In this document: in pieces, positions 8,357-15,467 of the stretch
Position numbering within the stretch: position 1 is the first letter of the stretch
How the letters are laid out: each line of letters opens with the position of its first letter
Source: Gammaproteobacteria bacterium
GTDB lineage: Bacteria; Pseudomonadota; Gammaproteobacteria; Steroidobacterales; GCA-2729495
Direction of reading: 5' to 3'
NCBI GenBank assembly: GCA_016874095.1
Contig: VGVH01000009.1
Span: 36,369 to 100,368 of the forward strand
Length of the DNA: 64,000 nt
Made by a program: the position numbers and the translations under genes
The notes under the pieces: generated by a model
The model's database searches: none
What the model was told of the DNA's origin: nothing
The model's input: only the letters and a program-made list of their open reading frames with translations

Positions 8357-8839
8357 ATGACCAGCGGAACGCTACACACCGATGCACACTGGATGGCGCT
8401 CGCGATCGAGCAGGCGCGACTGGCACGTGCCGCGGGCGAGGTGCCCGTCGGCTGCGTGATAGTTCGCGAAGACCGCGTCGTCACTTCCGGATTCAATCAG
8501 CCGATCGGCCTGACCGATCCGACGGCGCACGCCGAGATCGCAGCGATCCGTGCCGCGGCGCGGGCACTCGGCAATTACCGCCTGGGCGGCTGCACGCTCT
8601 ACGTGACGCTCGAACCCTGCGCCATGTGTGCCGGCGCGATGGTCCACGCACGCGTGGCGCGGCTTGTATTCGGGGCGGCGGATCCACGGGTCGGGGCGGC
8701 CGGGTCCGTCCTCAATCTGGTGCAGTCTGCCGCCCAGAATCACCGCCTCGAGGTAACCGGCGGCATACTGGCCGCGGAATGCAGCGATCTGCTGCTGGAA
8801 TTCTTTCGCGTTCGCCGGTCAGGCAGCGGGCCTGACTGA
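8357..8839 (+). CDS. tadA: tRNA-specific adenosine deaminase TadA
   Basis: TadA converts A34 to inosine in tRNA-Arg(ACG). The 160-residue protein has the full cytidine-deaminase zinc site: HAE with His58 and Glu60, and PCAMC with Cys88 and Cys91. The ATG at 8357 gives the usual N-terminus, although the frame stays open to a GTG at 8324 and ATG at 8327. No Shine-Dalgarno precedes 8357. A -10-like TAAAAT lies at 8343-8348, so the message could be almost leaderless. Its 3' end faces mltF 7 bases away. Confidence 0.95.
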   Translation: MTSGTLHTDAHWMALAIEQARLARAAGEVPVGCVIVREDRVVTSGFNQPIGLTDPTAHAEIAAIRAAARALGNYRLGGCTLYVTLEPCAMCAGAMVHARVARLVFGAADPRVGAAGSVLNLVQSAAQNHRLEVTGGILAAECSDLLLEFFRVRRSGSGPD

Positions 8840-8846
8840 GAGGCGT

Positions 8847-10385
8847 TCAGCCGCTGCTGCGGGGGCGCGATGCGCGATTGTCGGCGCTTGCTTCGAGTAT
8901 CGGCGGTGCGCTCTGCTGCTGCGTCCAGATGGCTTCGTCGTCGCTGTCGCGGGTGGTCCAGCGCAGCATGTCGTAGTAGGTGCGCACGTTGTTCACGAAA
9001 TTGAGGGCCTCGCCACCGCGGGCAAAGCCATGTCGCGTCCGTTCGGCATGACGCGGATCGGCCAGCAGCCGGATGCTGGGTCGTACATCTTTCCAGGTGT
9101 CCCAGTTGCCCTTGCTGTCGCGGGTGATACGTCGGGCATCGAGCACGTGGCCCAGCCCGAGGTTATAGGCGGCGAGGGCGAATAGAACGCGATCGGGACC
9201 GTTGACGGATTTCGGCAGCTTCCGCTGCAGCTGTGCAAACAATCGCGCGCCGCCCTGGATGCTCTGGACCGGATCGGTACGTTCGGCAACGTTGAAGGTA
9301 GCCGCCGTTTCCTCCGTCAGCATCATGAGGCCGCGTACGCCGGTGGGAGATACGGCCGCCGGGTCCCACCTGGATTCCTGGTAACCGATGGCTGCGAGCA
9401 GCCGCCAGTCAAGCCCGGTCCGCGCCGCCGCTGCCTCGAACGTCGCCCGGTACTTCGGCAGCACGGAGCGAACATCGCGCATGAACTCCTGCGTTCCCAC
9501 GTGTTCCACGCGCGGCATGTGGCTGTAGTAGTGGTCGAGCAGCCGGTTGAGTTCGCCGCTCGCCCGGATACTCGCTAAGTATTTGGCTGCCTCCTCCCGC
9601 AGGCTGGGGTCGGCGCGGCCGGGAAAAGCCCAGGCGATCGACTCGCCCTCGGCGAGATTGAACGCGACGCGCAGCTCGGGCATGTAGCTGCGGTAGAGCG
9701 CGAAGGAGTCCGACTTGACGACGGTGTAGTCGATCGTGCCGTTGACGACCCGTAGCAGCAGTTCCTGCTGGTCGGCATGCGGATTTTCGGTCCACACCAG
9801 GCCGGGCTCGAGTTGCTGTGCCTTCGCCAGCGTGCGGGCGTAGTTCGATCCGGATGCCACTTCGATCCGCTTGCTGCGCAGCTGGGCGAGATTGCGCGGG
9901 CGGCGGCGACCCTCCCGATAGACCAGGTGCTCCGTCACCTGCTGGTAGGACGGACCGAATGCGACGCGATGCGCGGGGTCATCCTGGGCCGACAGGCCTG
10001 CCGCGGCGACATGTGCGCGACCTTCGGCGACGGCAGGGAGGACATCGGCTGCCCGATCGACGACGAGTACCCGGAGTTCTACGCCGAGGTATTTGGCGAA
10101 GCTGCGCAGCAGGTCGTATTCGAGACCGAGAGGTCCCGTGCCGGCGGTGTAATAAGTGGTGGGGCCGTTGCGGGTGACGACGCGGAGTTCACCCCCTGAC
10201 TGCACCTCTTCCAGCAGCGACGGCGGATGGGCACAGGTGCCCACCAGGGCGCCCAGGCCAAGCAAGATTCCCGCCTTCCACTGCCACGATTCCAAGGTCC
10301 TCAGCACCTCCGCGCCACGCTTATGCCCCCGTTTCTCCGCAGGGGCTGGCGAGGACGTTACCATGTGCCCGTTGCCCGGGACCAT
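8847..10385 (-). CDS. mltF: Membrane-bound lytic murein transglycosylase F
   Basis: MltF cleaves the MurNAc-GlcNAc bond of peptidoglycan at the outer-membrane inner face. Up to 512 residues: a hydrophobic leader, an N-terminal solute-binding-protein-like domain (about 60-290, starting GELRVVTRNGP) and a C-terminal SLT domain. The SLT block AAIGYQESRWDP carries the catalytic Glu, followed by GVRGLMMLT and ALAAYNLGLGH. The start could also be the internal ATG at 10364. It is monocistronic, convergent with tadA. Confidence 0.93.
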   Translation of the reverse strand: MVPGNGHMVTSSPAPAEKRGHKRGAEVLRTLESWQWKAGILLGLGALVGTCAHPPSLLEEVQSGGELRVVTRNGPTTYYTAGTGPLGLEYDLLRSFAKYLGVELRVLVVDRAADVLPAVAEGRAHVAAAGLSAQDDPAHRVAFGPSYQQVTEHLVYREGRRRPRNLAQLRSKRIEVASGSNYARTLAKAQQLEPGLVWTENPHADQQELLLRVVNGTIDYTVVKSDSFALYRSYMPELRVAFNLAEGESIAWAFPGRADPSLREEAAKYLASIRASGELNRLLDHYYSHMPRVEHVGTQEFMRDVRSVLPKYRATFEAAAARTGLDWRLLAAIGYQESRWDPAAVSPTGVRGLMMLTEETAATFNVAERTDPVQSIQGGARLFAQLQRKLPKSVNGPDRVLFALAAYNLGLGHVLDARRITRDSKGNWDTWKDVRPSIRLLADPRHAERTRHGFARGGEALNFVNNVRTYYDMLRWTTRDSDDEAIWTQQQSAPPILEASADNRASRPRSSG

Positions 10386-10420
10386 TGGATCGGGTCACCG
10401 TTATGGACGCTTCCATTATG

Positions 10421-10446
10421 TATAAAATGATAAAAAATAATAATTT
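10421..10446 (+). promoter_or_regulatory. A+T-rich leader upstream of a small ORF
   Basis: Nearly all of these 26 bases are A or T, in sharp contrast to the GC-rich surroundings. Overlapping -10-like words (TATAAA, TAATTT) run straight into the ATG at 10447 with no ribosome-binding site. It could be a promoter giving a very short or leaderless transcript, or an H-NS-type binding site. Which one cannot be told from sequence. Confidence 0.35.
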
Positions 10447-10779
10447 ATGAGTCATTCGCAGTCCGGATTCCAGCACTGGCTGGCGCTTTGCCGTGCCGCG
10501 GGCTTCGACCCGGCGGAGGTCAGACTGGTCATGGGTCGCTACCAGGCCTACCGGCGGTTCTATGCCCGCAGCCGCAGCGAGCCCCTGGCCTTGCCCGACT
10601 GGTTCAGCTGGTATCACCAGGAGACAGCCAGCGAGGTCCAGCAGAACGCACCCACCGCGTCCGGCTGTTCGATCGACCCCAATGCAGAGTCCCGCGGTGC
10701 CATCCGCCGGCCCGCAGAGTTCGTGAAAGTGCTGCTCGCCTTCGAGGCGGATGAACTGCGGCACAGGGGCGACGCCTGA
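10447..10779 (+). CDS. Small hypothetical protein
   Basis: 110 residues, soluble, with many Arg, Trp and Tyr residues in the first half (WLALCRAAGF, VMGRYQAYRRFYARS) and no signal or membrane segment. The first 60 residues could fold as a helical DNA- or RNA-binding unit, but I recognise no family. GC-rich third positions favour real coding. The ATG follows an A+T-only leader without a Shine-Dalgarno. It is divergent from mltF and likely monocistronic. Confidence 0.55.
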   Translation: MSHSQSGFQHWLALCRAAGFDPAEVRLVMGRYQAYRRFYARSRSEPLALPDWFSWYHQETASEVQQNAPTASGCSIDPNAESRGAIRRPAEFVKVLLAFEADELRHRGDA

Positions 10780-10898
10780 ACTGCTACCGCGCTGCAGGAG
10801 AGCGCGCGCAAGGGAGTGGCAGGCTGCCGCGCAATTTGATCCTCGATGCCGTGGCAGTATGCTAAGCAGCACACAAGAATAACGATCGGAGCAGATCG

Positions 10899-11834
10899 AT
10901 GATGCACACCCGGAACACCTCCCTGGTTTTTGTTGCGCCGCTGGCCGTGTTGGCAATCACCGTCGCATCGCCTGCTTCCGGCGCCGACGACATCAAGACG
11001 ATCGCCATCCCGACCTGCGACCGCATCATCGGCACGCTCGCGGTGACCGAGCCCGAGAACAAGTGGTGGCTGGCCTACGAACTCGAGTCTCCCGAGGCCC
11101 TGATCAAGGTCTTCGTCTCCGAATCGAAATGCTTCACGCTGCTCGACCGGGGCAAGGGACTCGCGGCGGCCCAGCAGGAGCGGGCGCTGAGCGCCGGCGG
11201 TGAAATGCGCGTTGGGTCCAACATCGGCAAGGGCCAGATGAAGGCTGCCGACTACGTGCTCGTGCCGGACGTCGTCACGAAGAATAAGGACTCCGGCGGC
11301 AAGAAGATCGGCGGCATCCTCGGCGGCCTGATTGGCGGCGTGGCGGGTGCCGTGGTCGGCGGCATCAATCTCAAGAGCAAGGAGGCCGACGTCGTGCTGA
11401 CTCTCACCGACGTGCGCTCCACCGAGCAGGTGGCCCTCGAGCAGGGGCACGCGAAGAAGACCGACCTCGGCTGGGGAGCCGGCGGCGGAGCGTTCTTCGG
11501 CGGCTTCGCGGCGGCCGGCGCCACGAGCTATGCCAACACCGATATCGGCCAGGTGGTCACGATGGCCTACCTCGATTCGTACGCCAAGCTGGTCACGAAG
11601 ATCAAAGGCATGTCGCTGAACGCGAAGGCAGACAACGTCAGCCAGAGCGTGACCATGGCGAAACCCGGGCGCATGTACACGGCGCCCAACATCAAGGCGA
11701 GCGTGGTCCGCGACCTCGACCCGGGGATGATGATGTACCCCACCGGCGAGAAAGACGGGATGTGGTGGAAGGTCTCTGACGAGCTCGGCAACGAGGGCTG
11801 GGTGCCGTCGACGCTGTTCCAGCTGGCGAGGTAA
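10899..11834 (+). CDS. Secreted CsgG-like protein with glycine-zipper and SH3-like domain
   Basis: 311 residues. A signal peptide (about 1-28, ending ASPASGA) is followed by a region resembling the CsgG family: KVFVSESKCFTLLDRGKGL, then GSNIGKGQMKAADYVLVPD and later a DVRSTEQ strand. Near residues 130-150 there is a glycine zipper (GGILGGLIGGVAGAVVGG) and a second Gly-rich stretch near 188-200. The C-terminal 65 residues look like an SH3b domain (MYTAPNIKASVVRDL, WWKVSD, EGWVP). An outer-membrane-associated assembly or wall-binding role is inferred. It appears to stand alone. Confidence 0.65.
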   Translation: MMHTRNTSLVFVAPLAVLAITVASPASGADDIKTIAIPTCDRIIGTLAVTEPENKWWLAYELESPEALIKVFVSESKCFTLLDRGKGLAAAQQERALSAGGEMRVGSNIGKGQMKAADYVLVPDVVTKNKDSGGKKIGGILGGLIGGVAGAVVGGINLKSKEADVVLTLTDVRSTEQVALEQGHAKKTDLGWGAGGGAFFGGFAAAGATSYANTDIGQVVTMAYLDSYAKLVTKIKGMSLNAKADNVSQSVTMAKPGRMYTAPNIKASVVRDLDPGMMMYPTGEKDGMWWKVSDELGNEGWVPSTLFQLAR

Positions 11835-12008
11835 GGCAGCCCCTTGCCGGGTGAGCCGGCCAGGCAATCGCTCGCGTGCTTGCGCGCGGTGCGTCTCTCG
11901 CAGTCTTTGGCACCGACCGGCCCGGCAGGCTGCCATGCATCCACAATGCCCCCGCTTTCTAGCGGAACCCAGTGCAATCCGGGGGAACCCATCGGAGGGT
12001 AAAGGCGT

Positions 12009-12033
12009 AAAAAAACCCGCCTTTTGCGGGTTT
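12009..12033 (-). terminator. Rho-independent terminator of tRNA-Ser
   Basis: An 8-bp stem (AAACCCGC / GCGGGTTT) with a 5-base loop is followed on the minus strand by an uninterrupted T run (the A run at 12009-12015). It sits 35 bases beyond the 3' end of the minus-strand tRNA-Ser gene. Confidence 0.85.
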
Positions 12034-12067
12034 ACGGGCATTCATCGGAACCTGGCGGAAACTCGAT

Positions 12068-12155
12068 TGGCGGAGGGAGAGGGATTCGAACCCCCGTGAC
12101 GTTTCCGTCCCACTGATTTCGAGTCAGGGCCGTTTAGCCGCTCCGGCATCCCTCC
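12068..12155 (-). tRNA. tRNA-Ser(CGA)
   Basis: 88 bases including an encoded CCA. The acceptor stem (GGAGGGA), a long class II variable arm and the GGTTCGAATCC T arm are clear. The anticodon loop CTCGAAA gives anticodon CGA, reading UCG codons. A terminator follows. Confidence 0.95.
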
Positions 12156-12213
12156 GCGGCGCGCGGGCGTCGCAGGGCGGCGATTATAGGCGGATTGCCC
12201 GTTGCTGCCAGCG

Positions 12214-13275
12214 CTACTCCAGCGCGCGGCGCGTGCCGTCGTCGAGGACCAGTTCACGTTCCGGCCAGCGCACGGCGCCGAGACGTGTTTCGAATGCCGT
12301 CAGCGCGCCCCGCTGCCGTTCCTTGTGTCGGGCACCGACGGCGAAATCCAGGCAATAGACGTTGCGACGTGCACCGTGCCAGCACTGCAGCGGCAGCCCG
12401 GCGAACAGGTCGTGCTCGCCGCGGGTGAGCTCGCTGCGTATCGCGTCGGTAGGCCAGCGCCAGTAGTGGCCGATCATGACGGGCTTTTCGTCGAGGTAGC
12501 GATCCCACCACCGGACCCGGTCCAGCATGCGCCACTTGCCCGCTGCAAAGAACGGCGCGGCTGACAGCGCTTCCGGTCCGGAAGTGAGGATGCGGATCGG
12601 GTTCGCCATCTGGTACAGAGCGTCCAGGCGACCGAGGTGTTCGAGTAGCGGTGGCCTCGTCTGAGGGTCACGCAGGCGCGCGCCGTGGGATTCCCACTCC
12701 GCTGCGGCACGCGCTGCCATCCCGCTTTCCTTGACGATGCCGGCAACGCGATTCGAATAGCCCTTGTAGATGTCGATGACCGGCCCGGAGCAGTCGCGCA
12801 GCAGTTGTATCGCCGCGTCGTCCCAGGCCGCATGCACGAGGCGCAGATCGGCCCGTTCCAGCACCAGCGGCAATCTCGCGATGAACGCCAGCACGCCGGC
12901 GCGCGCGGCTTCAGCCAGGGCACGGGATTCGCGGTACTTGCCCTCGTGCACATCGTGGTTCTCCGCAAAAAACCAGCCGTTGCCTTCCTTGGCCACACCG
13001 CGCAGCAGGTTCAGCTCGTGATTGCCGAGCAGGCACTGGGCACGTCCGTCTTCGACCAGGGCGCGAACGAAAGCGATCGTTGCCGGGCTGTCGGCACCGC
13101 GATCGCACAGGTCGCCGATGAACACCAGTCGCCGCCGCCCGTGGCGGCATTCTGCGTCGTAGCCGAGGTGGCGCAGCAGGTCCTGCAAGGCCGCGAATTC
13201 GCCGTGAATGTCCCCGACGATGTCGATTGGCCCGTCGAACAGTGGCTGGAAGAGAGTGGAGGTGGGGTCCACCAT
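12214..13275 (-). CDS. Metallophosphoesterase, PPP-like
   Basis: 353 residues from the ATG at 13275 (MVDPTSTLF). The calcineurin-like metal site is complete: DIVGDIHGE, then FIGDLCDRGADS, then LLGNHELN, with later His residues in LVHAAWD and MIGHYWR. These are the signature steps of the PPP family (diadenosine tetraphosphatase ApaH, PrpE and serine/threonine phosphatases). The long C-terminal half, with RWWDRYL and WHGARRNVYCLD, is unlike ApaH, so the substrate is open. It is divergent from the Rieske gene across 68 bases. Confidence 0.85.
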   Translation of the reverse strand: MVDPTSTLFQPLFDGPIDIVGDIHGEFAALQDLLRHLGYDAECRHGRRRLVFIGDLCDRGADSPATIAFVRALVEDGRAQCLLGNHELNLLRGVAKEGNGWFFAENHDVHEGKYRESRALAEAARAGVLAFIARLPLVLERADLRLVHAAWDDAAIQLLRDCSGPVIDIYKGYSNRVAGIVKESGMAARAAAEWESHGARLRDPQTRPPLLEHLGRLDALYQMANPIRILTSGPEALSAAPFFAAGKWRMLDRVRWWDRYLDEKPVMIGHYWRWPTDAIRSELTRGEHDLFAGLPLQCWHGARRNVYCLDFAVGARHKERQRGALTAFETRLGAVRWPERELVLDDGTRRALE

Positions 13276-13343
13276 GTGGCGATTATCCACCACGCCGCTG
13301 GCTTCCCGACCGGCCCGGGTTAAGATTAGGCCGAGGAGCACAC

Positions 13344-14456
13344 ATGTTCATCAATAACTGGTATGCCGCCTGTGTCGCTGCCGACCTTGGAACCGCGCCC
13401 ATGCGGGTGCGAATCCTTGACTGCGATTTCGTCCTGTTTCGCGACGCTTCGGGTCGTGCGCATTGCCTCAGCGATACCTGTTGCCATCGGGGCGCCTCGC
13501 TGGCCGCCGGGTCCGTGCAGGCGGGCCGGATCCGCTGCCCTCAGCACGGCTGGGAGTACGACGCTTCGGGTCGCTGCGCGCTGATTCCGCAGGGCTCGCG
13601 CGACGGAGCCCATCCGCCGAAACGAGCCCGCGTGCCTGCCTATCCGGTCGAAGAGCGCTACGGGCTGGTCTTTGCTTTTCTCGGTGACCTCGGGCCGGAT
13701 GAACGGCCCGTGATGCCTGACCTGCTGCCGGAGTACGCCACTGGCGAGTGGTATTGCGACCTGATCCGCCGCCGCAAGGACATTCACTACCTGCGTATGG
13801 CGGAGAACTACAACGATCCCTGCCACGTGCATTACGTCCATGAGTTCGGTCGCTGGTTGCCCAAAGGCGTGACCATCGAAACGGAGGTGCTGACGCCTAC
13901 CTACGTGCGCGCATTTCATGCGGCGTGGGACGCAAAGGGGCGTTGGGGTCGCGAACAGGGCCTGATGATGGAGTACTCGGTGATCGGTCTCCTGTCGCGC
14001 AATACCAATCTGCAGCCGGGCTATCCCCGCACCATCGTGCTGGCCAGCGTGACGCCGATTGACGCCTGCAATACCCAGATTTTCATGCTGCTGCTCATGC
14101 CGAAGGCGGACGCCACGGAGGCCCAGCACAGGGCTCTCGTCACGATGACGGAAAAGCAGGTCATGGACGAGGACTATGCCGTCCTCAAGACGACACGTCC
14201 CGTCCTGGCGGCCGAGCCGGCAGAGGAGTTGCTGGTAGAATCCGACCTGACCCTAGCCCAGGTCCGCAAGATGACCCTGGAATTCGCTGCATCGCAGGGT
14301 GAAATCGATCAGGAAGCCTGGGCGCCGGTGCGCCAGTCGCACATCCGGGTCGTGCCTTGCCCTGAGCACCGCACTGACCCGAAGAACTGGGTACACAAGT
14401 TGCTGCCCCTGCGGCCGCGGCGGAGCTCCGCTGTGGCGGCTGCCGCAGCCGGGTAA
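13344..14456 (+). CDS. Rieske [2Fe-2S] non-haem iron oxygenase
   Basis: 370 residues from an ATG preceded by GAGGAG. The Rieske cluster is bound by the Cys-X-His of TCCHRG and the Cys-X2-His of CPQHGW (residues 40-70). The mononuclear iron site shows as NDPCHVHYVHE near residue 170. Layout resembles the vanillate O-demethylase / pheophorbide-oxygenase branch, which hydroxylates or demethylates aromatic or cyclic substrates using an external reductase. No reductase is adjacent, so electrons must come from elsewhere. It is similar in layout to the remnant at 5373-5741. Confidence 0.88.
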   Translation: MFINNWYAACVAADLGTAPMRVRILDCDFVLFRDASGRAHCLSDTCCHRGASLAAGSVQAGRIRCPQHGWEYDASGRCALIPQGSRDGAHPPKRARVPAYPVEERYGLVFAFLGDLGPDERPVMPDLLPEYATGEWYCDLIRRRKDIHYLRMAENYNDPCHVHYVHEFGRWLPKGVTIETEVLTPTYVRAFHAAWDAKGRWGREQGLMMEYSVIGLLSRNTNLQPGYPRTIVLASVTPIDACNTQIFMLLLMPKADATEAQHRALVTMTEKQVMDEDYAVLKTTRPVLAAEPAEELLVESDLTLAQVRKMTLEFAASQGEIDQEAWAPVRQSHIRVVPCPEHRTDPKNWVHKLLPLRPRRSSAVAAAAAG

Positions 14457-14491
14457 GGGACCGGATTCTGTTAAAAACGGCTGGACGAGCT

Positions 14492-14509
14492 GTATCACTG
14501 AGGTGATAC
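14492..14509. promoter_or_regulatory. Palindrome upstream of the PEP-CTERM-like gene
   Basis: A perfect 7-bp inverted repeat (GTATCAC, spacer TGAG, GTGATAC) lies 36 bases after the Rieske stop and 96 bases before the next ATG. No T-run follows, so an operator is more likely than a terminator. A -10-like TAGAAT lies downstream at 14567-14572. Confidence 0.4.
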
Positions 14510-14605
14510 TCGGCGCGTCGAATAGAAACGCGACGGGCGCGCAATCACGACGCCTGGAAAAACGGATAGAATGCCCCCCGCAACACTTGGCGAAAGAGCA
14601 CAAAA

Positions 14606-15205
14606 ATGAAGACTCGCCTTCTTGGGTTAGTTGCCACATCTGCGTTGCTCCTGTCCTCAGCCGCACAGGCCGTGCCCTGTGGCTGGTACGGTGTGGAGCC
14701 GAGCAGCCAATGCCAGAACGGCGTGGGCGTTCTCGACTCGCAGGCGATCCTGAATGCCAACAATTACTTCGGTTCCAGCAACTGGCAGTTCCTCGACCGC
14801 GTTGACACGAGTGGCGACCGTTCCAACCGGGACTACTGGCGCGTGGTGGGTGCCCTGCGTGGCCTGCCCCAGGGCGGCTTCACGCTGGCGACCGGCATCT
14901 GGGACCAGTACTGGAAGCTGGCGGTCGCTCTGAAGGGTCCGGGCGCCTACGCCCAGGACAATACCGGGACGGAGGTCAACTGGTCTCTGTACATGTTGCC
15001 CCGTGGCACCAATCTCTACGAATGGGTATACGGCGCGACCCGCAGCGGCGTGCTGCGCAACCTGTTCGCGATCACGCTGTATGGCATGACGCGACCGACG
15101 AGCATCGCTGAGCCGCTGACGGTCTTCCTGATGCTGACTGGCGTTGCCGGGGTTGTGCTGCTGGCACGTCGCCGGGACCGCGGGGCGATCGCCATCCGCG
15201 GCTGA
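14606..15205 (+). CDS. Exported protein with PEP-CTERM-like sorting tail
   Basis: 199 residues. A clean signal peptide (1-22, LLLSSAAQA) leads to a soluble domain rich in Trp, Tyr and Asn. The C-terminus is tripartite: a short AEP motif (SIAEPLT), a hydrophobic helix (VFLMLTGVAGVVLL) and a basic end (ARRRDR). This is the architecture of exosortase substrates, which are cleaved and delivered to the cell surface in exopolysaccharide producers. The PEP is degenerate (AEP). No exosortase gene is in the window. A strong terminator follows. Confidence 0.72.
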   Translation: MKTRLLGLVATSALLLSSAAQAVPCGWYGVEPSSQCQNGVGVLDSQAILNANNYFGSSNWQFLDRVDTSGDRSNRDYWRVVGALRGLPQGGFTLATGIWDQYWKLAVALKGPGAYAQDNTGTEVNWSLYMLPRGTNLYEWVYGATRSGVLRNLFAITLYGMTRPTSIAEPLTVFLMLTGVAGVVLLARRRDRGAIAIRG

Positions 15206-15231
15206 CCGCAGTTTCCAACGCCTGGATACCA

Positions 15232-15264
15232 AGAAGCCCCGCCTGACGCGGGGCTTCTGCTTTT
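15232..15264 (+). terminator. Rho-independent terminator between convergent genes
   Basis: An 11-bp perfect stem (AGAAGCCCCGC / GCGGGGCTTCT) with a 5-base loop is followed by GCTTTT. It ends the plus-strand PEP-CTERM-like gene and reaches the stop of the minus-strand feo operon, so it may serve both directions. Confidence 0.85.
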
Positions 15265-15467
15265 CAGGGCTTGCGTCTGGGCATGAAACGCAGCGGCTGT
15301 TCGCCGCTGGCGGGCTTTGCATCAGCTGCGCAGTCGCCGCAGCTGTTGCGCTTCGTCGACTGCCGGCGTCGCCACCATCGCCAGGCCGACCAGGCCGCAA
15401 CGCAGGCCACCAGCGCTACTGCGGCGATTTCCTGTGCCAGCGTATCGGTCACGATCAACTGCCCCAC
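15264..15467 (-). CDS. Small FeoB-associated membrane protein (DUF6587-like)
   Basis: 67 residues: one N-terminal membrane helix (AAVALVACVAAWSAW), then a basic WRRR segment and a cytoplasmic tail with a CGDC pair and an Arg-rich end. It overlaps the feoB 3' end by 13 bases and is the third gene of the feoA-feoB operon. Small proteins in this slot are common after FeoB in Gammaproteobacteria and may assist it as FeoC does. The Cys pair could sense redox or bind metal; that is inference. Confidence 0.7.
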   Translation of the reverse strand: MGQLIVTDTLAQEIAAVALVACVAAWSAWRWWRRRQSTKRNSCGDCAADAKPASGEQPLRFMPRRKP

